A stretch of DNA of 52,558 bases from Stenotrophomonas raiganjensis (SeqCode) (GCF_030658505.1 NZ_JAUTXR010000111.1:1-52558), one strand, 5' to 3'; positions 8,725 to 17,703 are shown, numbered from the stretch's first letter. The notes: generated by a model not told the origin, from the letters alone. Translations and numbers: made by a program.

Positions 8725-10134
8725 ATGGCATCGACGTTGTTGCGCGCCGGGGTTGCACTGGCGCTGCTTTCATTGAGCACGGCACCGGCGGTGGGCGCCT
8801 CGCGCTTCGTCGCCGACCCCTACCCCAGCACCTACCAGGCGCGTCCCGATGCACCGGTGCTGATCCAGAACGCCACGGTGCTGACCGGCACCGGCCAGCG
8901 CTTGGACAACGCCGACGTGCTGCTGCGCGAGGGCCGCATCGTCGCCGTTGGCCGGCAGCTGCAGGCCGATGCCGGTGTCACCCGCATCGATGCGCAGGGC
9001 AAGTGGGTCACCCCGGGCCTGATCGACGTGCACTCGCATCTGGGCGTGTATCCCAGCCCGGGCGTCGGCGCGCACAGTGACGGCAACGAGATCACCGCAC
9101 CGGTCACCGCCAACGTCTGGGCCGAGCACTCTGTGTGGCCGCAGGATCCGGGATTCGCCACCGCACTGGCGGGGGGCGTGACCAGCATGCAGGTGTTGCC
9201 GGGCTCGGCCAACCTGGTCGGCGGCCGTGGTGTGACCCTGAAGAACGTCCCCGCCATCACCTACCAGGCGATGAAGTTCCCGGGCGCACCGTGGGGCCTG
9301 AAGATGGCCTGCGGCGAGAACCCGAAGCGGGTCTATGGCGAAGGCAAGGGCGTGGCCCCGTCCACGCGGATGGGCAACGTGGCCGGCTACCGCGCCGCCT
9401 TCATCGATGCCGCCGACTACATCGCCAAGAACAAGCCCAAGCCAGCCAAGCGCAAGGGCTGGTTCGGCAGCGACAAGGGCGACAGCGCCGGTGATGCCGG
9501 CGGCAAGCGCGACCTCAAGCTGGACACGCTGGCCGGCGCCATCCAGGGCGACATCCGCGTGCACATCCACTGCTACCGCGCCGACGAAATGGCCACCATG
9601 CTCGACCTGGCCAAGGAGTTCGGCTTCAAGGTGGCCGCCTTCCACCACGGCGTGGAAGCCTACAAGCTGGCCGACCGGCTGGCCGCCGATGGGGTCTGCG
9701 GCGCACTCTGGGCCGACTGGTGGGGCTTCAAGATGGAAGCCTTCGACGGCATCCCGGAGAACATCGCGCTGGTCGACCGGCCGAAGAACAGCTGCGCCAT
9801 CGTCCACTCCGATTCCCCCGAAGGCATCCAGCGACTCAACCAGGAAGCGGCCAAGGTGATGGCGTCCGCGCGCCGCGCGCGCATGCCGGAGATCACGCCC
9901 GAACACGCCATCACCTGGATGACCGCCAACGCCGCCAAGGCACTGGGTATCGAAGGCCAGACCGGCACCCTGGAGGCGGGCAAGATGGCCGACGTGGTGG
10001 TCTGGAACGGCAACCCCTTCAGCTCGTACGCGCTGGCCGAGCAGGTCTTCATTGACGGCCGCCGCCTGTACGACCGCAGTGCACCGGCGACCACGCCGCG
10101 TTCCGATTTCCAGCTTGGCCAGGAGGTGCGCTGA
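8725..10134 (+). CDS. Secreted amidohydrolase (metal-dependent, imidazolonepropionase-like)
   Basis: A 469-residue protein with a Sec signal peptide ending near Val-Gly-Ala-Ser. It has the amidohydrolase layout: an N-terminal beta-sandwich strand (LIQNATVLTGTGQRLDNADV), GLIDVHSHLG with the HxH metal pair, HIHCYRADE and AFHHGVEAY for later metal histidines, VHSDSP with the catalytic Asp, and the C-terminal GTLEAGKMADVVVWNG. An unusual basic insert (KPKPAKRKGW, then a Gly/Asp-rich stretch) lies around residues 235-260. Family members hydrolyse amide or peptide-like bonds; the substrate is unknown, and the location is periplasmic or outside the cell. The ATG at 8725 begins the signal peptide; an open frame extends far upstream but is antisense to other genes. 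The next gene overlaps by one base. Confidence 0.87.
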   Translation: MASTLLRAGVALALLSLSTAPAVGASRFVADPYPSTYQARPDAPVLIQNATVLTGTGQRLDNADVLLREGRIVAVGRQLQADAGVTRIDAQGKWVTPGLIDVHSHLGVYPSPGVGAHSDGNEITAPVTANVWAEHSVWPQDPGFATALAGGVTSMQVLPGSANLVGGRGVTLKNVPAITYQAMKFPGAPWGLKMACGENPKRVYGEGKGVAPSTRMGNVAGYRAAFIDAADYIAKNKPKPAKRKGWFGSDKGDSAGDAGGKRDLKLDTLAGAIQGDIRVHIHCYRADEMATMLDLAKEFGFKVAAFHHGVEAYKLADRLAADGVCGALWADWWGFKMEAFDGIPENIALVDRPKNSCAIVHSDSPEGIQRLNQEAAKVMASARRARMPEITPEHAITWMTANAAKALGIEGQTGTLEAGKMADVVVWNGNPFSSYALAEQVFIDGRRLYDRSAPATTPRSDFQLGQEVR

Positions 10135-11396
10135 TGGGCGCGTTGAACAAGCGTCGCCGGGCATGGCCCGGCGCTACCGTGGTGGCGTTGTTGGTGCTGG
10201 CAACCACGGCATCGGCGCAGGACCTGCTGGTCCGCAACGCGACGGTGCATACCGCCAGTGCGCGCGGCAGCCTGCAGAACGCGGACGTGCTGGTCCAGGG
10301 CGGCATCATCCGGGCAGTCGGCAACGGCTTGCCGGCACCTGCAGGCGCGACCGTGGTCGAGGCCAATGGCCGGCCGCTGACACCGGCGCTGTTCGGTGGC
10401 ATCACCGAGACGGGTATCGAAGAGGTCTCGGGTGAATCGAGCACGGTGGACAGTTCGCTGAAGCTCGGCGAGCAGCCGCTGCGCCCGGAGTTCGACGTGA
10501 CCCTGGCCTACAACCCGGCCTCGGTGCTGATTCCGGTGACACGGCTGGAAGGCATCGGTTTCACCGCGCTGGGTGCGGCCACCGGTGGCGGCTTCGTCGC
10601 CGGCCAGGGCGGCGTGATGCGGCTGGACGGCAGCGTCGACCCGATCGGCCCGCGCGCCCTGTTCCTGCGTATCGGTGCGGCCGCTTCCGAGCTCACCGGG
10701 CACTCGCGTGCAGCGCAATGGATGTTGCTGCAGCAGATGATCGACGAAGCGCGCGGCCAGGTCGCGGCGGATTCGCCGCACGCGTTGCTCACACCGGCCG
10801 GGCGTCGCACGCTCAGCCGTTACCTGGCCGGCCAGAGCCGCATCGTGGTGGAAGTGGACCGTGCCGCCGACATCCGGCAACTGTTGCGCTGGGCCGCCCG
10901 CGAAAAGGTGAAGATCGCCATCGCCGGTGCCAGCGAGGCCTGGCAGGTGGCGCCGGAACTGGCCGCCGCCCATGTCCCGGTATTCGTCGATGTGCTGGCC
11001 AATCTGCCGGCCAGCTTCGACCAGATCGGTGCCACGCTGGAAAGCGCCGCACGCCTGCAGCGCGCCGGTGTGGCAGTCTCCTTCATGCAGCGCGGTGACG
11101 CCAGCCACAATGCCCGCAAGATCCGCCAGGCCGCCGGCAATGCAGTGGCCAACGGCCTACCGTGGGCCGACGGCCTGGCCGGGCTGACCCGGGTACCCGC
11201 GCAGGCATTCGGCGTGGCCGACCAGATCGGCAGCATCGAGCCCGGCAAGCGCGCTGACCTGGTGCTGTGGGAGGGCGACCCGCTGGACGTGGCGCACTAT
11301 GCCGAACAGGTCTGGCTGGGCGGCCGTGCGATGCCGATGCGCTCGCGCCAGACCGACCTGCGTGACCGCTACCTGCAGCGCAACGCGCAGCCCTGA
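10134..11396 (+). CDS. Secreted amidohydrolase paralogue lacking the metal ligands
   Basis: A 420-residue protein with a signal peptide (cleavage near Ala-Ser-Ala-Gln) and the same fold order as its upstream neighbour: LLVRNATVHTASARG at the start and GSIEPGKRADLVLWEGDP at the end. The catalytic positions are gone. Where the neighbour has DVHSHLG this protein has LFGGITETG, and by eye the later histidine and aspartate blocks are also replaced. It may be a structural or regulatory partner rather than an enzyme (inference). TGATG joins the stop of the first gene to this ATG, with AGGAGGTG just upstream, so the two are translationally coupled and probably made in equal amounts. Residues 8-15 are encoded by a GTAG repeat element. 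Confidence 0.82.
   Translation: MGALNKRRRAWPGATVVALLVLATTASAQDLLVRNATVHTASARGSLQNADVLVQGGIIRAVGNGLPAPAGATVVEANGRPLTPALFGGITETGIEEVSGESSTVDSSLKLGEQPLRPEFDVTLAYNPASVLIPVTRLEGIGFTALGAATGGGFVAGQGGVMRLDGSVDPIGPRALFLRIGAAASELTGHSRAAQWMLLQQMIDEARGQVAADSPHALLTPAGRRTLSRYLAGQSRIVVEVDRAADIRQLLRWAAREKVKIAIAGASEAWQVAPELAAAHVPVFVDVLANLPASFDQIGATLESAARLQRAGVAVSFMQRGDASHNARKIRQAAGNAVANGLPWADGLAGLTRVPAQAFGVADQIGSIEPGKRADLVLWEGDPLDVAHYAEQVWLGGRAMPMRSRQTDLRDRYLQRNAQP
10155..10177. repeat. GTAG (SMAG-type) palindrome inside the coding sequence
   Basis: Arms CGCCGGGC (10155-10162) and GCCCGGCG (10166-10173) with loop ATG, followed by CTAC (10174-10177). The 23 bases are identical to the element at 41526-41548, and 19 of them recur at 13509-13527. 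Here the element is translated in frame as RRAWPGAT (residues 8-15) in the n-region and start of the hydrophobic core of a signal peptide. Confidence 0.9.
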
Positions 11397-11416
11397 CCGC
11401 ATACGAGGACACACCG

Positions 11417-12049
11417 ATGGCGACACTGCGCTGGTACTTCGACTTCGTCTCGCCCTACTCCTACCTGCACTGGCAGAAGCTGAAACAACTGCCGCAGTTC
11501 GCACAGATCCAGACCGTGCCGATTGCCTTCGGTGCGGTGCTGCATCACCTCGGCAACCTGGGCCCGGCGGAAATCCCCGCCAAGCGCCGTTTCGCCTATC
11601 GCCACCTGCAATGGACCGCGCAGGCCGAGGGCACCCCGATGCGCTTCCCGCCCGGCCATCCGTTCAATCCGTTGTCGGCGCTGCGCCTGTGCCTGGCCGC
11701 CGGTGCCAGCGCGCAGGCGGTGGACGTGCTGTTCGACTGGATCTGGCGCGAGGGCCATGCCGGTGACAGCGCCGAGGCCCTGCGTGAACCGGGCGCGCAG
11801 CTGGGCATCGAGGATGTCGCGGCCGCCATTGCCGATGCGGCGGTGAAGGAGCAGCTGCGGCGCAACACCGAAGCTGCAATCGGCGCCGGCGTGTTCGGGG
11901 TTCCGACCCTGGCCATCGACCAGGAGCTGTTCTGGGGCAACGACGCCCACCCACTGATGGCCGCCGTGCTGGCCAATCCCGCCCTGCTGCAGCAACCCGA
12001 ATGGCAACGCCTGGACAGCCTGCCGGTGGCGGTGCAGCGCAATCGCTGA
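11417..12049 (+). CDS. 2-hydroxychromene-2-carboxylate isomerase-like protein (DsbA/GSTK fold)
   Basis: A 210-residue cytoplasmic thioredoxin-fold protein of the GSTK/HCCA isomerase group. WYFDFVSPYSYL at the N-terminus contains the serine that replaces the redox cysteine of DsbA and binds glutathione in this group. FGVPTLAIDQELFWGNDAHP near the C-terminus is the matching cis-proline loop and tail. Known members isomerise 2-hydroxychromene-2-carboxylate in naphthalene degradation or act as glutathione transferases. No degradation genes are nearby, so the actual substrate is unknown. It starts 20 bases after the amidohydrolase pair and may be cotranscribed with it; a terminator follows. Confidence 0.8.
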   Translation: MATLRWYFDFVSPYSYLHWQKLKQLPQFAQIQTVPIAFGAVLHHLGNLGPAEIPAKRRFAYRHLQWTAQAEGTPMRFPPGHPFNPLSALRLCLAAGASAQAVDVLFDWIWREGHAGDSAEALREPGAQLGIEDVAAAIADAAVKEQLRRNTEAAIGAGVFGVPTLAIDQELFWGNDAHPLMAAVLANPALLQQPEWQRLDSLPVAVQRNR

Positions 12050-12053
12050 ACAG

Positions 12054-12091
12054 GGCGTGGCGTGTTTCCCTCGCGCGCCACGCCAGGTTTT
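12054..12091 (+). terminator. Rho-independent terminator candidate
   Basis: Nine-base arms GGCGTGGCG (12054-12062) and CGCCACGCC (12076-12084), followed by AGGTTTT. It is placed directly after the HCCA-isomerase-like gene. Confidence 0.65.
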
Positions 12092-12144
12092 GAGATAGAT
12101 TTCACGTTTCCGAACCTACAACCGCCCTGGAGGGGGAGCCGCGG

Positions 12145-13086
12145 ATGCGCATCGGAATCGTCGTCGACTCGGCCTGCGACCTGCCGCAGGACTTCATTGC
12201 CGAGCACAACATCGTGCTGCTGCCGATCACCGTACGGATCGGTGAAGCCGTGCTGGCCGATCATCGCGATGAGCAGGCGACGCTGAGCTTCCTGCATGCG
12301 CACGTGGCCGAGCACGGCGCCGAAGCGGAGACCATCCCCTTCAGCGTCAACCAGATCCGCGACCTGTTCCTGCAGCAGCTGGTGATCGATTACGACCACG
12401 TGTTCTGCATGACCATCACCAAGACCCGCAGCCCGATCCACGACAACGCGCTGCAGGCCAGCTTCGCCATCCTCAACGACTACAAGCCGGTGCGGCAGGC
12501 GGCAGGCTACAACTCGCCGTTCGCGCTGCGCGTGCTCGATACCCAGAACCTGTTCGCTGCCCAGGCCGTGACCGCGGTGGAAGCCGTGCGCCTGCGCGAC
12601 AGCAACGCCAGCGTGCAGCAGATCCGCGAACGGCTGGAGGAACTGGCCGGCAACGTGCACGGCTACATGGTGACCCGCGACCTGTACTACATGCGCGCAC
12701 GTGCGCGGCACAAGGGCGACCGCAGCGTCGGCCTGCTCAGCGCGGCATTGGGCAGCGCGCTGGACATCAAGCCGGTGCTGCACGGCTACCGCGGCGAGAC
12801 CGGGCCGGTGGCCAAGATCAAGGGCTTCGACAACGCGGTGCAGAAGCTGTTCGCGGTGGTCGGCCAGCGCGTGCGGGCCGGGCTGATGACGCCCACGGTG
12901 TGCGTCAGCTACGGCGGCGAGCTGGACGAGCTGCGCGCCCTGCCCGGCTATGCGCAGCTGAAGGAGGTCTGCGCCACCCACGGCGTGGCCGTGTACGAAT
13001 CGGTGATGAGCCTGACCGGCATGGTCAATGTCGGCAAGGGCGCGGTCACCGTGGGCTTCGCCGATGGGCCGCATCGGTTCGAATGA
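12145..13086 (+). CDS. DegV family fatty-acid-binding protein
   Basis: A 313-residue protein. The N-terminal IGIVVDSACDLP is the DegV signature that holds the carboxylate of a bound fatty acid; VFCMTITKTRSP and the C-terminal GMVNVGKGAVTVGF fit the same family. DegV proteins (FakB-like) present fatty acids to a kinase subunit in Gram-positive bacteria. In proteobacteria the role is less clear, and no FakA-like kinase gene is in this window. GGAGGGGG lies 9 bases before the ATG. It is monocistronic between a terminator upstream and a small unknown gene that begins 77 bases downstream. Confidence 0.85.
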   Translation: MRIGIVVDSACDLPQDFIAEHNIVLLPITVRIGEAVLADHRDEQATLSFLHAHVAEHGAEAETIPFSVNQIRDLFLQQLVIDYDHVFCMTITKTRSPIHDNALQASFAILNDYKPVRQAAGYNSPFALRVLDTQNLFAAQAVTAVEAVRLRDSNASVQQIRERLEELAGNVHGYMVTRDLYYMRARARHKGDRSVGLLSAALGSALDIKPVLHGYRGETGPVAKIKGFDNAVQKLFAVVGQRVRAGLMTPTVCVSYGGELDELRALPGYAQLKEVCATHGVAVYESVMSLTGMVNVGKGAVTVGFADGPHRFE

Positions 13087-13163
13087 GGCCAGGCGCAGGC
13101 TGGAATCTGCACATCGATTCCACTGCGGTTGTGCCAGTCTTGCCGCACTTCAAGGAGAACTCC

Positions 13164-13502
13164 ATGCCTGCGCAGTACCACATCAGCCTGCCCGACCCTT
13201 CCAAGGCCCGTGGCAATGACCCTGACCTGTCCTTCCACTCGCAGGGCGCCGCCGGTTTCGCCGAAGAGCTGCAGGATGCCCTGCGCAGCGGCACGCTGTT
13301 CGAGCGCTGGAAGGCCAAGCAGCCCGACCCGGACGCGGTGGAACCGCAGTGGGGCGTGACCGATCCGGACGCCACCGTGACCGGTGAGCAGAAGGACCTG
13401 CGCATCAACCTGGTCGCCACCACCCGCATCGACAGTGATGTGTTCAAGCAGCGCCTGCGCCTGCTGGCCGGCCACCACTGGGAACTGCGCGACGTGCGTT
13501 GA
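13164..13502 (+). CDS. Conserved hypothetical small protein
   Basis: A 112-residue acidic soluble protein with no signal peptide or membrane segment. A strong AAGGAG site precedes the ATG, and codon use is like that of the neighbours, so it is a real gene. Visible features are the N-terminal YHISLPDPSKARG, a mid-region rich in Pro and Asp (QPDPDAVEPQWGVTDPD) and a C-terminal beta-like stretch ending HHWELRDVR. I do not recognise the family. It follows degV in the same direction and is convergent with the efflux outer-membrane gene, with a degenerate GTAG palindrome between them. Confidence 0.75.
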   Translation: MPAQYHISLPDPSKARGNDPDLSFHSQGAAGFAEELQDALRSGTLFERWKAKQPDPDAVEPQWGVTDPDATVTGEQKDLRINLVATTRIDSDVFKQRLRLLAGHHWELRDVR

Positions 13503-13508
13503 GGTGCC

Positions 13509-13527
13509 CGCCGGGCATGGCCCGGCG
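13509..13527. repeat. Degenerate GTAG-type palindrome
   Basis: CGCCGGGCATGGCCCGGCG, identical in stem and loop to the elements at 10155 and 41526, but CTAC is replaced by TTTC, so the GTAG tetramer is lost. It lies between two convergent genes. Confidence 0.8.
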
Positions 13528-13538
13528 TTTCCATTTCC

Positions 13539-14951
13539 CTACCAGCCACCGCCCAGCGCGCGGTACAGCTCTACACGCGCGATCGCGGCGGTGGCCTGGC
13601 TGTTGGCCAGCGCGGCCTGGTTGTCCAGCGCGATGCGCTGGGTGGTCAGCACGTCCAGCATGTCGACCACGCCAGCCTGGTACTGCCGGCGCGCCGCACC
13701 CAGTGCCGTGTCGCTCTCGTCCACCGCCACGTGCAGCTGCACGGTGCGCTGCTGCTCGGCGCCGTAACCATCGATGGCGTCGTCCACTTCATGCCAGGCC
13801 TGCAGCACCGTGCGCCGGAACTGCAGCGACGACTGTTGTTGCTGCAGCTTGCTCAGTGCCAGGTTGGCCTTCAGCCGCCCGCCCTGGAAGATCGGCACGC
13901 TGATCGACGGCCCGATGCTGAAACGGTGTGCGTTCCAGCCGTCCAGATCATCCAGCTGCTTGGCCTGGAAGCCGGCGTCGCCATTCAAGGTGATGCGCGG
14001 CAGGAAACTGGCCTTGGCCACGCCGATGCCTGCCGTTGCCGCATGCAGTGCCGCTTCGGCACGACGGATGTCCGGGCGACGCTCGGCCAGTTCACTGGGC
14101 AGCCCCACCGCTACGGCCGGCAACGCCGGCCAGTCACGGCGTGCATCCTGCAGCTGCGCGTCCAGCGCCTGCGGCGGCTGCGCCAGCAGGAACGCCAGCG
14201 CATTGCGCAGCTGCGATTCGCGATGCCGCAACGGCGCGATGCGTGCCTGCAGCGATGCCACCTGCGCCGCCGCGCTGGACACCTGCAGCGTGCTGGCCAC
14301 ACCCTGGCGTTGGCGTGCTTCGGTCAGGCGTTTGATGTCGTGGGCGATGCTGAGGTTGTCCTCGGTGATCGCCAGCAGCTGCCGCGTCGCGCGCAGCTGC
14401 AGGTAATCACGCGCGGTTTCCGCCAGCAGCGCGATGCGCACTGCATGTGCATCCTCCTCGGCCATCTGCACGCGCGCGTCGGCCGCTTCCACCTGGCGCC
14501 GCACGCGGCCCCACAGGTCCAGTTCCCAGCTCAGGCCGATACCGGCCTGGAACAGCCCGTAGTCATCACGGCCGCCGTTGCCGGACGGATCATTCAGGCC
14601 CACCTCGCTGTTGCGTGCACGCACGCCACTGGCGCTCGCGCTGACGCTGGGCAGGCGATCGGCGGCGGTGATGCCGCGTGCAGCACGGCTCTGCTGCACG
14701 CGGTTGGCCGCCAGCTGCAGGTCCAGGTTGGCCGCCAGCACCTGGTTGGCCAGCTGCCCCAGCAGCGGATCGTCGAAACCGGCCCACCAGGCCGCGTCCT
14801 GGTCGATGGCGTTGCCGGCGACGGCCTCACCCTGCCAGTGGCTGGGCAGTTCCGCCTGCGGGCGTACGAAGTCCGGACCCATCGTGCAGGCAGCCAGGGC
14901 CGTGCACAGACTGGCCGCAACGAAGGTGCGGAACACGGTGACTGCGCTCAT
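13539..14951 (-). CDS. Outer-membrane efflux lipoprotein (OprM/NodT-type OMF)
   Basis: A 470-residue outer-membrane factor of a tripartite efflux pump. The signal peptide ends in the lipobox LAAC (Cys about residue 21), followed by MGPDFVRPQ, the canonical start of NodT-type channels. Two repeated coiled-coil halves follow, with LPSELAERRPDIRRAEAAL and ALGGGW typical of the family. It forms the trimeric channel through the outer membrane. Its ATG overlaps the stop of the membrane-fusion gene by four bases, so it is the last gene of the three-gene pump operon. Confidence 0.92.
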   Translation of the reverse strand: MSAVTVFRTFVAASLCTALAACTMGPDFVRPQAELPSHWQGEAVAGNAIDQDAAWWAGFDDPLLGQLANQVLAANLDLQLAANRVQQSRAARGITAADRLPSVSASASGVRARNSEVGLNDPSGNGGRDDYGLFQAGIGLSWELDLWGRVRRQVEAADARVQMAEEDAHAVRIALLAETARDYLQLRATRQLLAITEDNLSIAHDIKRLTEARQRQGVASTLQVSSAAAQVASLQARIAPLRHRESQLRNALAFLLAQPPQALDAQLQDARRDWPALPAVAVGLPSELAERRPDIRRAEAALHAATAGIGVAKASFLPRITLNGDAGFQAKQLDDLDGWNAHRFSIGPSISVPIFQGGRLKANLALSKLQQQQSSLQFRRTVLQAWHEVDDAIDGYGAEQQRTVQLHVAVDESDTALGAARRQYQAGVVDMLDVLTTQRIALDNQAALANSQATAAIARVELYRALGGGW

Positions 14952-16030
14952 GCGCCCTCCCCGCTCTTGTGGCCCGGACTGTGCTGCACGCTCTGCGTGC
15001 GCGCGCGGCTGCCCAGGTCAACGCTGGCTTCCACCGACATGCCTGCACGCAGCTGGTCCAGCAGCGGCTGGCCCGGCTCCAGCACGATCTTCACCGGAAT
15101 GCGCTGCACCACCTTGGTGAAGTTGCCGGTGGCGTTCTCTGGTGCGACGGCAGCAAAGGTGACGCCGGTGGCTGGTGCAATGCTGTCGATGTGCCCGCGC
15201 AGCGGCTTGCCCGGGAATACGTCCACCTTCAGTTCGACCTGCTGGCCGGCCTGCATGCGGGTCATCTGCGTTTCCTGGAAGTTGGCGACCACGAAGGCGC
15301 GCTTCAGCGGCACCACCGCAGCCACCGGCGTACCCGGCGTCAGGTAGGCACCCACGCGCACCGCGCGGCGACCGACCATGCCATCGATCGGTGCGCGCAG
15401 CACGGTGTGCGACAGATCCAGTTCGGCGCGTGCCTGCGCCGCTTCCGCACGCTGCACCGCCGCCTGTGCAGCCTGCACGCCCGCGCTGAGGATGTCGGTG
15501 CGCTGGCGTGCGGTCGACAGCGCGGCCTGGCCCTGCTGCAGATGCGCACTGGCCACGGCCTGCTTCGACTGCGCCTGCTGCGCGTTCTGCACGGTACCGG
15601 CGCCGTCACGGGCCAGTTCGCGGTAACGCTGCTGGTCGGCACTGGCCAGGGTCAGTTCGGAACGGCTGACATCGACACTGGCCCTGGCCTGCGCGATCAA
15701 CGAGTCCTGCTGGGCCAGTGCGGCCTGCGCATTGGCCAGCTGTGCACGGGCATTGGCGAGGTCGGCACGGGCCGCCTGCAGGGCGACCTGGTAGTCGCGG
15801 TCGTCGATGCGGGCCAGCACATCACCGGCCTTCACCGACTGGTTGTCCTCGACTTCCACGGCACTGACGAAGCCGGGAATCTTCGGCGCTACCAGGGTGT
15901 AGTCGGCCACCACGTACGCATTGTTGGTGGTCTGGTGGCCGCCATCGCGCAGCAGCAGCCACGCGCCGACGGCCAGGGCCAGCACGCCCAGGCCCAGGCC
16001 AGTGTTGAGGGTGGTTCGATTGATCGTCAT
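14948..16030 (-). CDS. HlyD/EmrA-type membrane fusion protein
   Basis: A 360-residue periplasmic adaptor. One N-terminal membrane helix (about residues 10-27) is followed by TNNAYVVADYTLVAPKIPGFV, the EmrA-like first beta segment. A lipoyl-like half motif and a long Ala/Gln-rich alpha-helical hairpin (about 90-200) come next, then the returning lipoyl half LRAPIDGMVGRRAVRVGAYLTPG and NFQETQM. It would bridge the MFS transporter and the outer-membrane channel. The gene starts 22 bases after the transporter stop and overlaps the OMF gene. Confidence 0.92.
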   Translation of the reverse strand: MTINRTTLNTGLGLGVLALAVGAWLLLRDGGHQTTNNAYVVADYTLVAPKIPGFVSAVEVEDNQSVKAGDVLARIDDRDYQVALQAARADLANARAQLANAQAALAQQDSLIAQARASVDVSRSELTLASADQQRYRELARDGAGTVQNAQQAQSKQAVASAHLQQGQAALSTARQRTDILSAGVQAAQAAVQRAEAAQARAELDLSHTVLRAPIDGMVGRRAVRVGAYLTPGTPVAAVVPLKRAFVVANFQETQMTRMQAGQQVELKVDVFPGKPLRGHIDSIAPATGVTFAAVAPENATGNFTKVVQRIPVKIVLEPGQPLLDQLRAGMSVEASVDLGSRARTQSVQHSPGHKSGEGA

Positions 16031-16051
16031 GAGGGGGTTCCTGCGAAAGGT

Positions 16052-17581
16052 TCAGGCCACGGCACGTGGCGGATGGATGCGGGTGGGCATCCAGGCAATG
16101 AGGGGAATGAAGGCCAGCGCCACCAGTGCGACCACCCAGTACAGGTCGGCCGAAGTCAGCGCCTGTACCTGTGCATGCAGGCGCGCGCCCAGCTGCGGGC
16201 CATCGGCCAGCCACGGTTGCTCGCCCAGGCGGTCGACCAGCACGGTGGAATGGAAATGACGGCGGCCCTGGGCGACGGCATCCAGCACACCACCGGCGAG
16301 CACGGCAGCGAAGCCCTTGACCGTGTTGAACCAGGCCGAGGCGAACGGGCCGTCCTGCGGCGCCAGGCCGCCGGTGGCCAGCATCAGCAGCGGCAGCACC
16401 GCCATCGGTTGCGCGAACACCTGCAGCAGCTGCACCCACAGGAAGTTGTCGCGGATCCAGGCCACGTCCAGGTGCGAGCCCAGCCAGCAGGCCAGCGCCA
16501 GCATCGCCAGGCCCGTGGCCTGCACCCAGCGGCAGTCCACCGCGCGGATGTTCAGCAGCGCCGCCACCAGCGGCAGCGCGATCACCTGCGGCAGCGCCAC
16601 CCACAGCAGCATCGGTGCGGTCTGCAGCGGCCGGTAGCCCTGCACGCTGGCCAGGAACCCGGACGGGATCGAGATCACTGCCAGCAGCACGAACAGCACG
16701 CCGCCCAGCGTCACCAGCGAGTAGCTGAGATTGCGGTTGGCCAGCAGCTGCAGCTTGAAGAACGGCAGCGGATGGAACCATTCATTGATCATGAACAGCA
16801 CCATCAGGCCGGCACCGCCACCGATCATCAGCGTGATCATCGGCGAGTCGAACCAGTTCAGGCGCGGGCCCTGCACCAGGCCCAGCACCAGCAGCACCAG
16901 CGCCGGCAGGCCCAGCAGCAGGCCGACGCCATCGAACTGGGCAAAGCGTTCCAGCCGCAGCGGGTCCTGAGGCAGGCCCCAGCCGACCATCGCCATGGCG
17001 GCCAGGCAGTACGGCACGATCTGCCAGAACGCCCAGTGCCAGCCCACCTGCTCGACCCAGAACGCGGCCAGCGGCGTGCCCATGCTCGGGCCGAACGTCG
17101 CCGTCAGCGCATAGCCGGCCAGGCCATACAGCTTGATGCCCGGGGGCAGGAAGCGCAGCGCCACGCTCATCAGCAGCGGCGGCAGCGCGCCACCGCACAG
17201 ACCCTGCAGCGCGCGCAGCAGCAGGAACACCTGCAGGTTCGGGGCAAGCGGGCACAGCACGCCCAGCACCATGAAGCCACCGATCATCGCCAATGCGAAG
17301 CGGCGCAGCGAGAAGGTGGCGGCACACCACGGCGCGAAGGCCATCGCGCTGACCGACATCGCGCTGTAGAGGGCGACGATCCAGCTGCCGTCATCGACGC
17401 TGAAACCCATCGCCCCGCGGATGTCGGCCAGCGCGACCTTGGTGATGTTCTCGTTGAAGCCCGACACCAGCACCGCCAGCAGCACGCCACACAGGCCGAC
17501 CAGGACGCGGCGGTCGAGCCCGGGGGCGGCGGCAGGACGGGGCGCTGCAGCGGCCGGGACAGCGGCGGCCGGCGTATTCAT
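16052..17581 (-). CDS. MFS drug exporter, DHA2 (EmrB/QacA-like) family
   Basis: A proton-driven multidrug exporter of 509 residues with about 14 predicted membrane helices, the count expected for the DHA2 family. An Ala/Pro-rich cytoplasmic N-terminus precedes the first helix. LLLRALQGLCGGALPPLL and YGLAGYALTATFGPSMGTPLA are the equivalents of motifs B and C of drug:H+ antiporters. The ATG at 17581 is chosen; a GTG at 17608 is possible and neither has a clear ribosome-binding site. With the fusion and outer-membrane genes it makes a complete tripartite pump. S. maltophilia has a characterised EmrCAB pump, but the regulator here is LysR and not MarR, so I do not assign that name. Confidence 0.9.
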   Translation of the reverse strand: MNTPAAAVPAAAAPRPAAAPGLDRRVLVGLCGVLLAVLVSGFNENITKVALADIRGAMGFSVDDGSWIVALYSAMSVSAMAFAPWCAATFSLRRFALAMIGGFMVLGVLCPLAPNLQVFLLLRALQGLCGGALPPLLMSVALRFLPPGIKLYGLAGYALTATFGPSMGTPLAAFWVEQVGWHWAFWQIVPYCLAAMAMVGWGLPQDPLRLERFAQFDGVGLLLGLPALVLLVLGLVQGPRLNWFDSPMITLMIGGGAGLMVLFMINEWFHPLPFFKLQLLANRNLSYSLVTLGGVLFVLLAVISIPSGFLASVQGYRPLQTAPMLLWVALPQVIALPLVAALLNIRAVDCRWVQATGLAMLALACWLGSHLDVAWIRDNFLWVQLLQVFAQPMAVLPLLMLATGGLAPQDGPFASAWFNTVKGFAAVLAGGVLDAVAQGRRHFHSTVLVDRLGEQPWLADGPQLGARLHAQVQALTSADLYWVVALVALAFIPLIAWMPTRIHPPRAVA

Positions 17582-17703
17582 CGCCGGGCACCAATCCGTG
17601 CAGTGCACGGCATGTTGGGGGTCATTGGAATGCGCTCAGTGAAACTCCGGGGAGCGCAGTCTAGGGAGCCGGTACCCTGCGAAAAATGGTGCCATCGGCA
17701 TCC

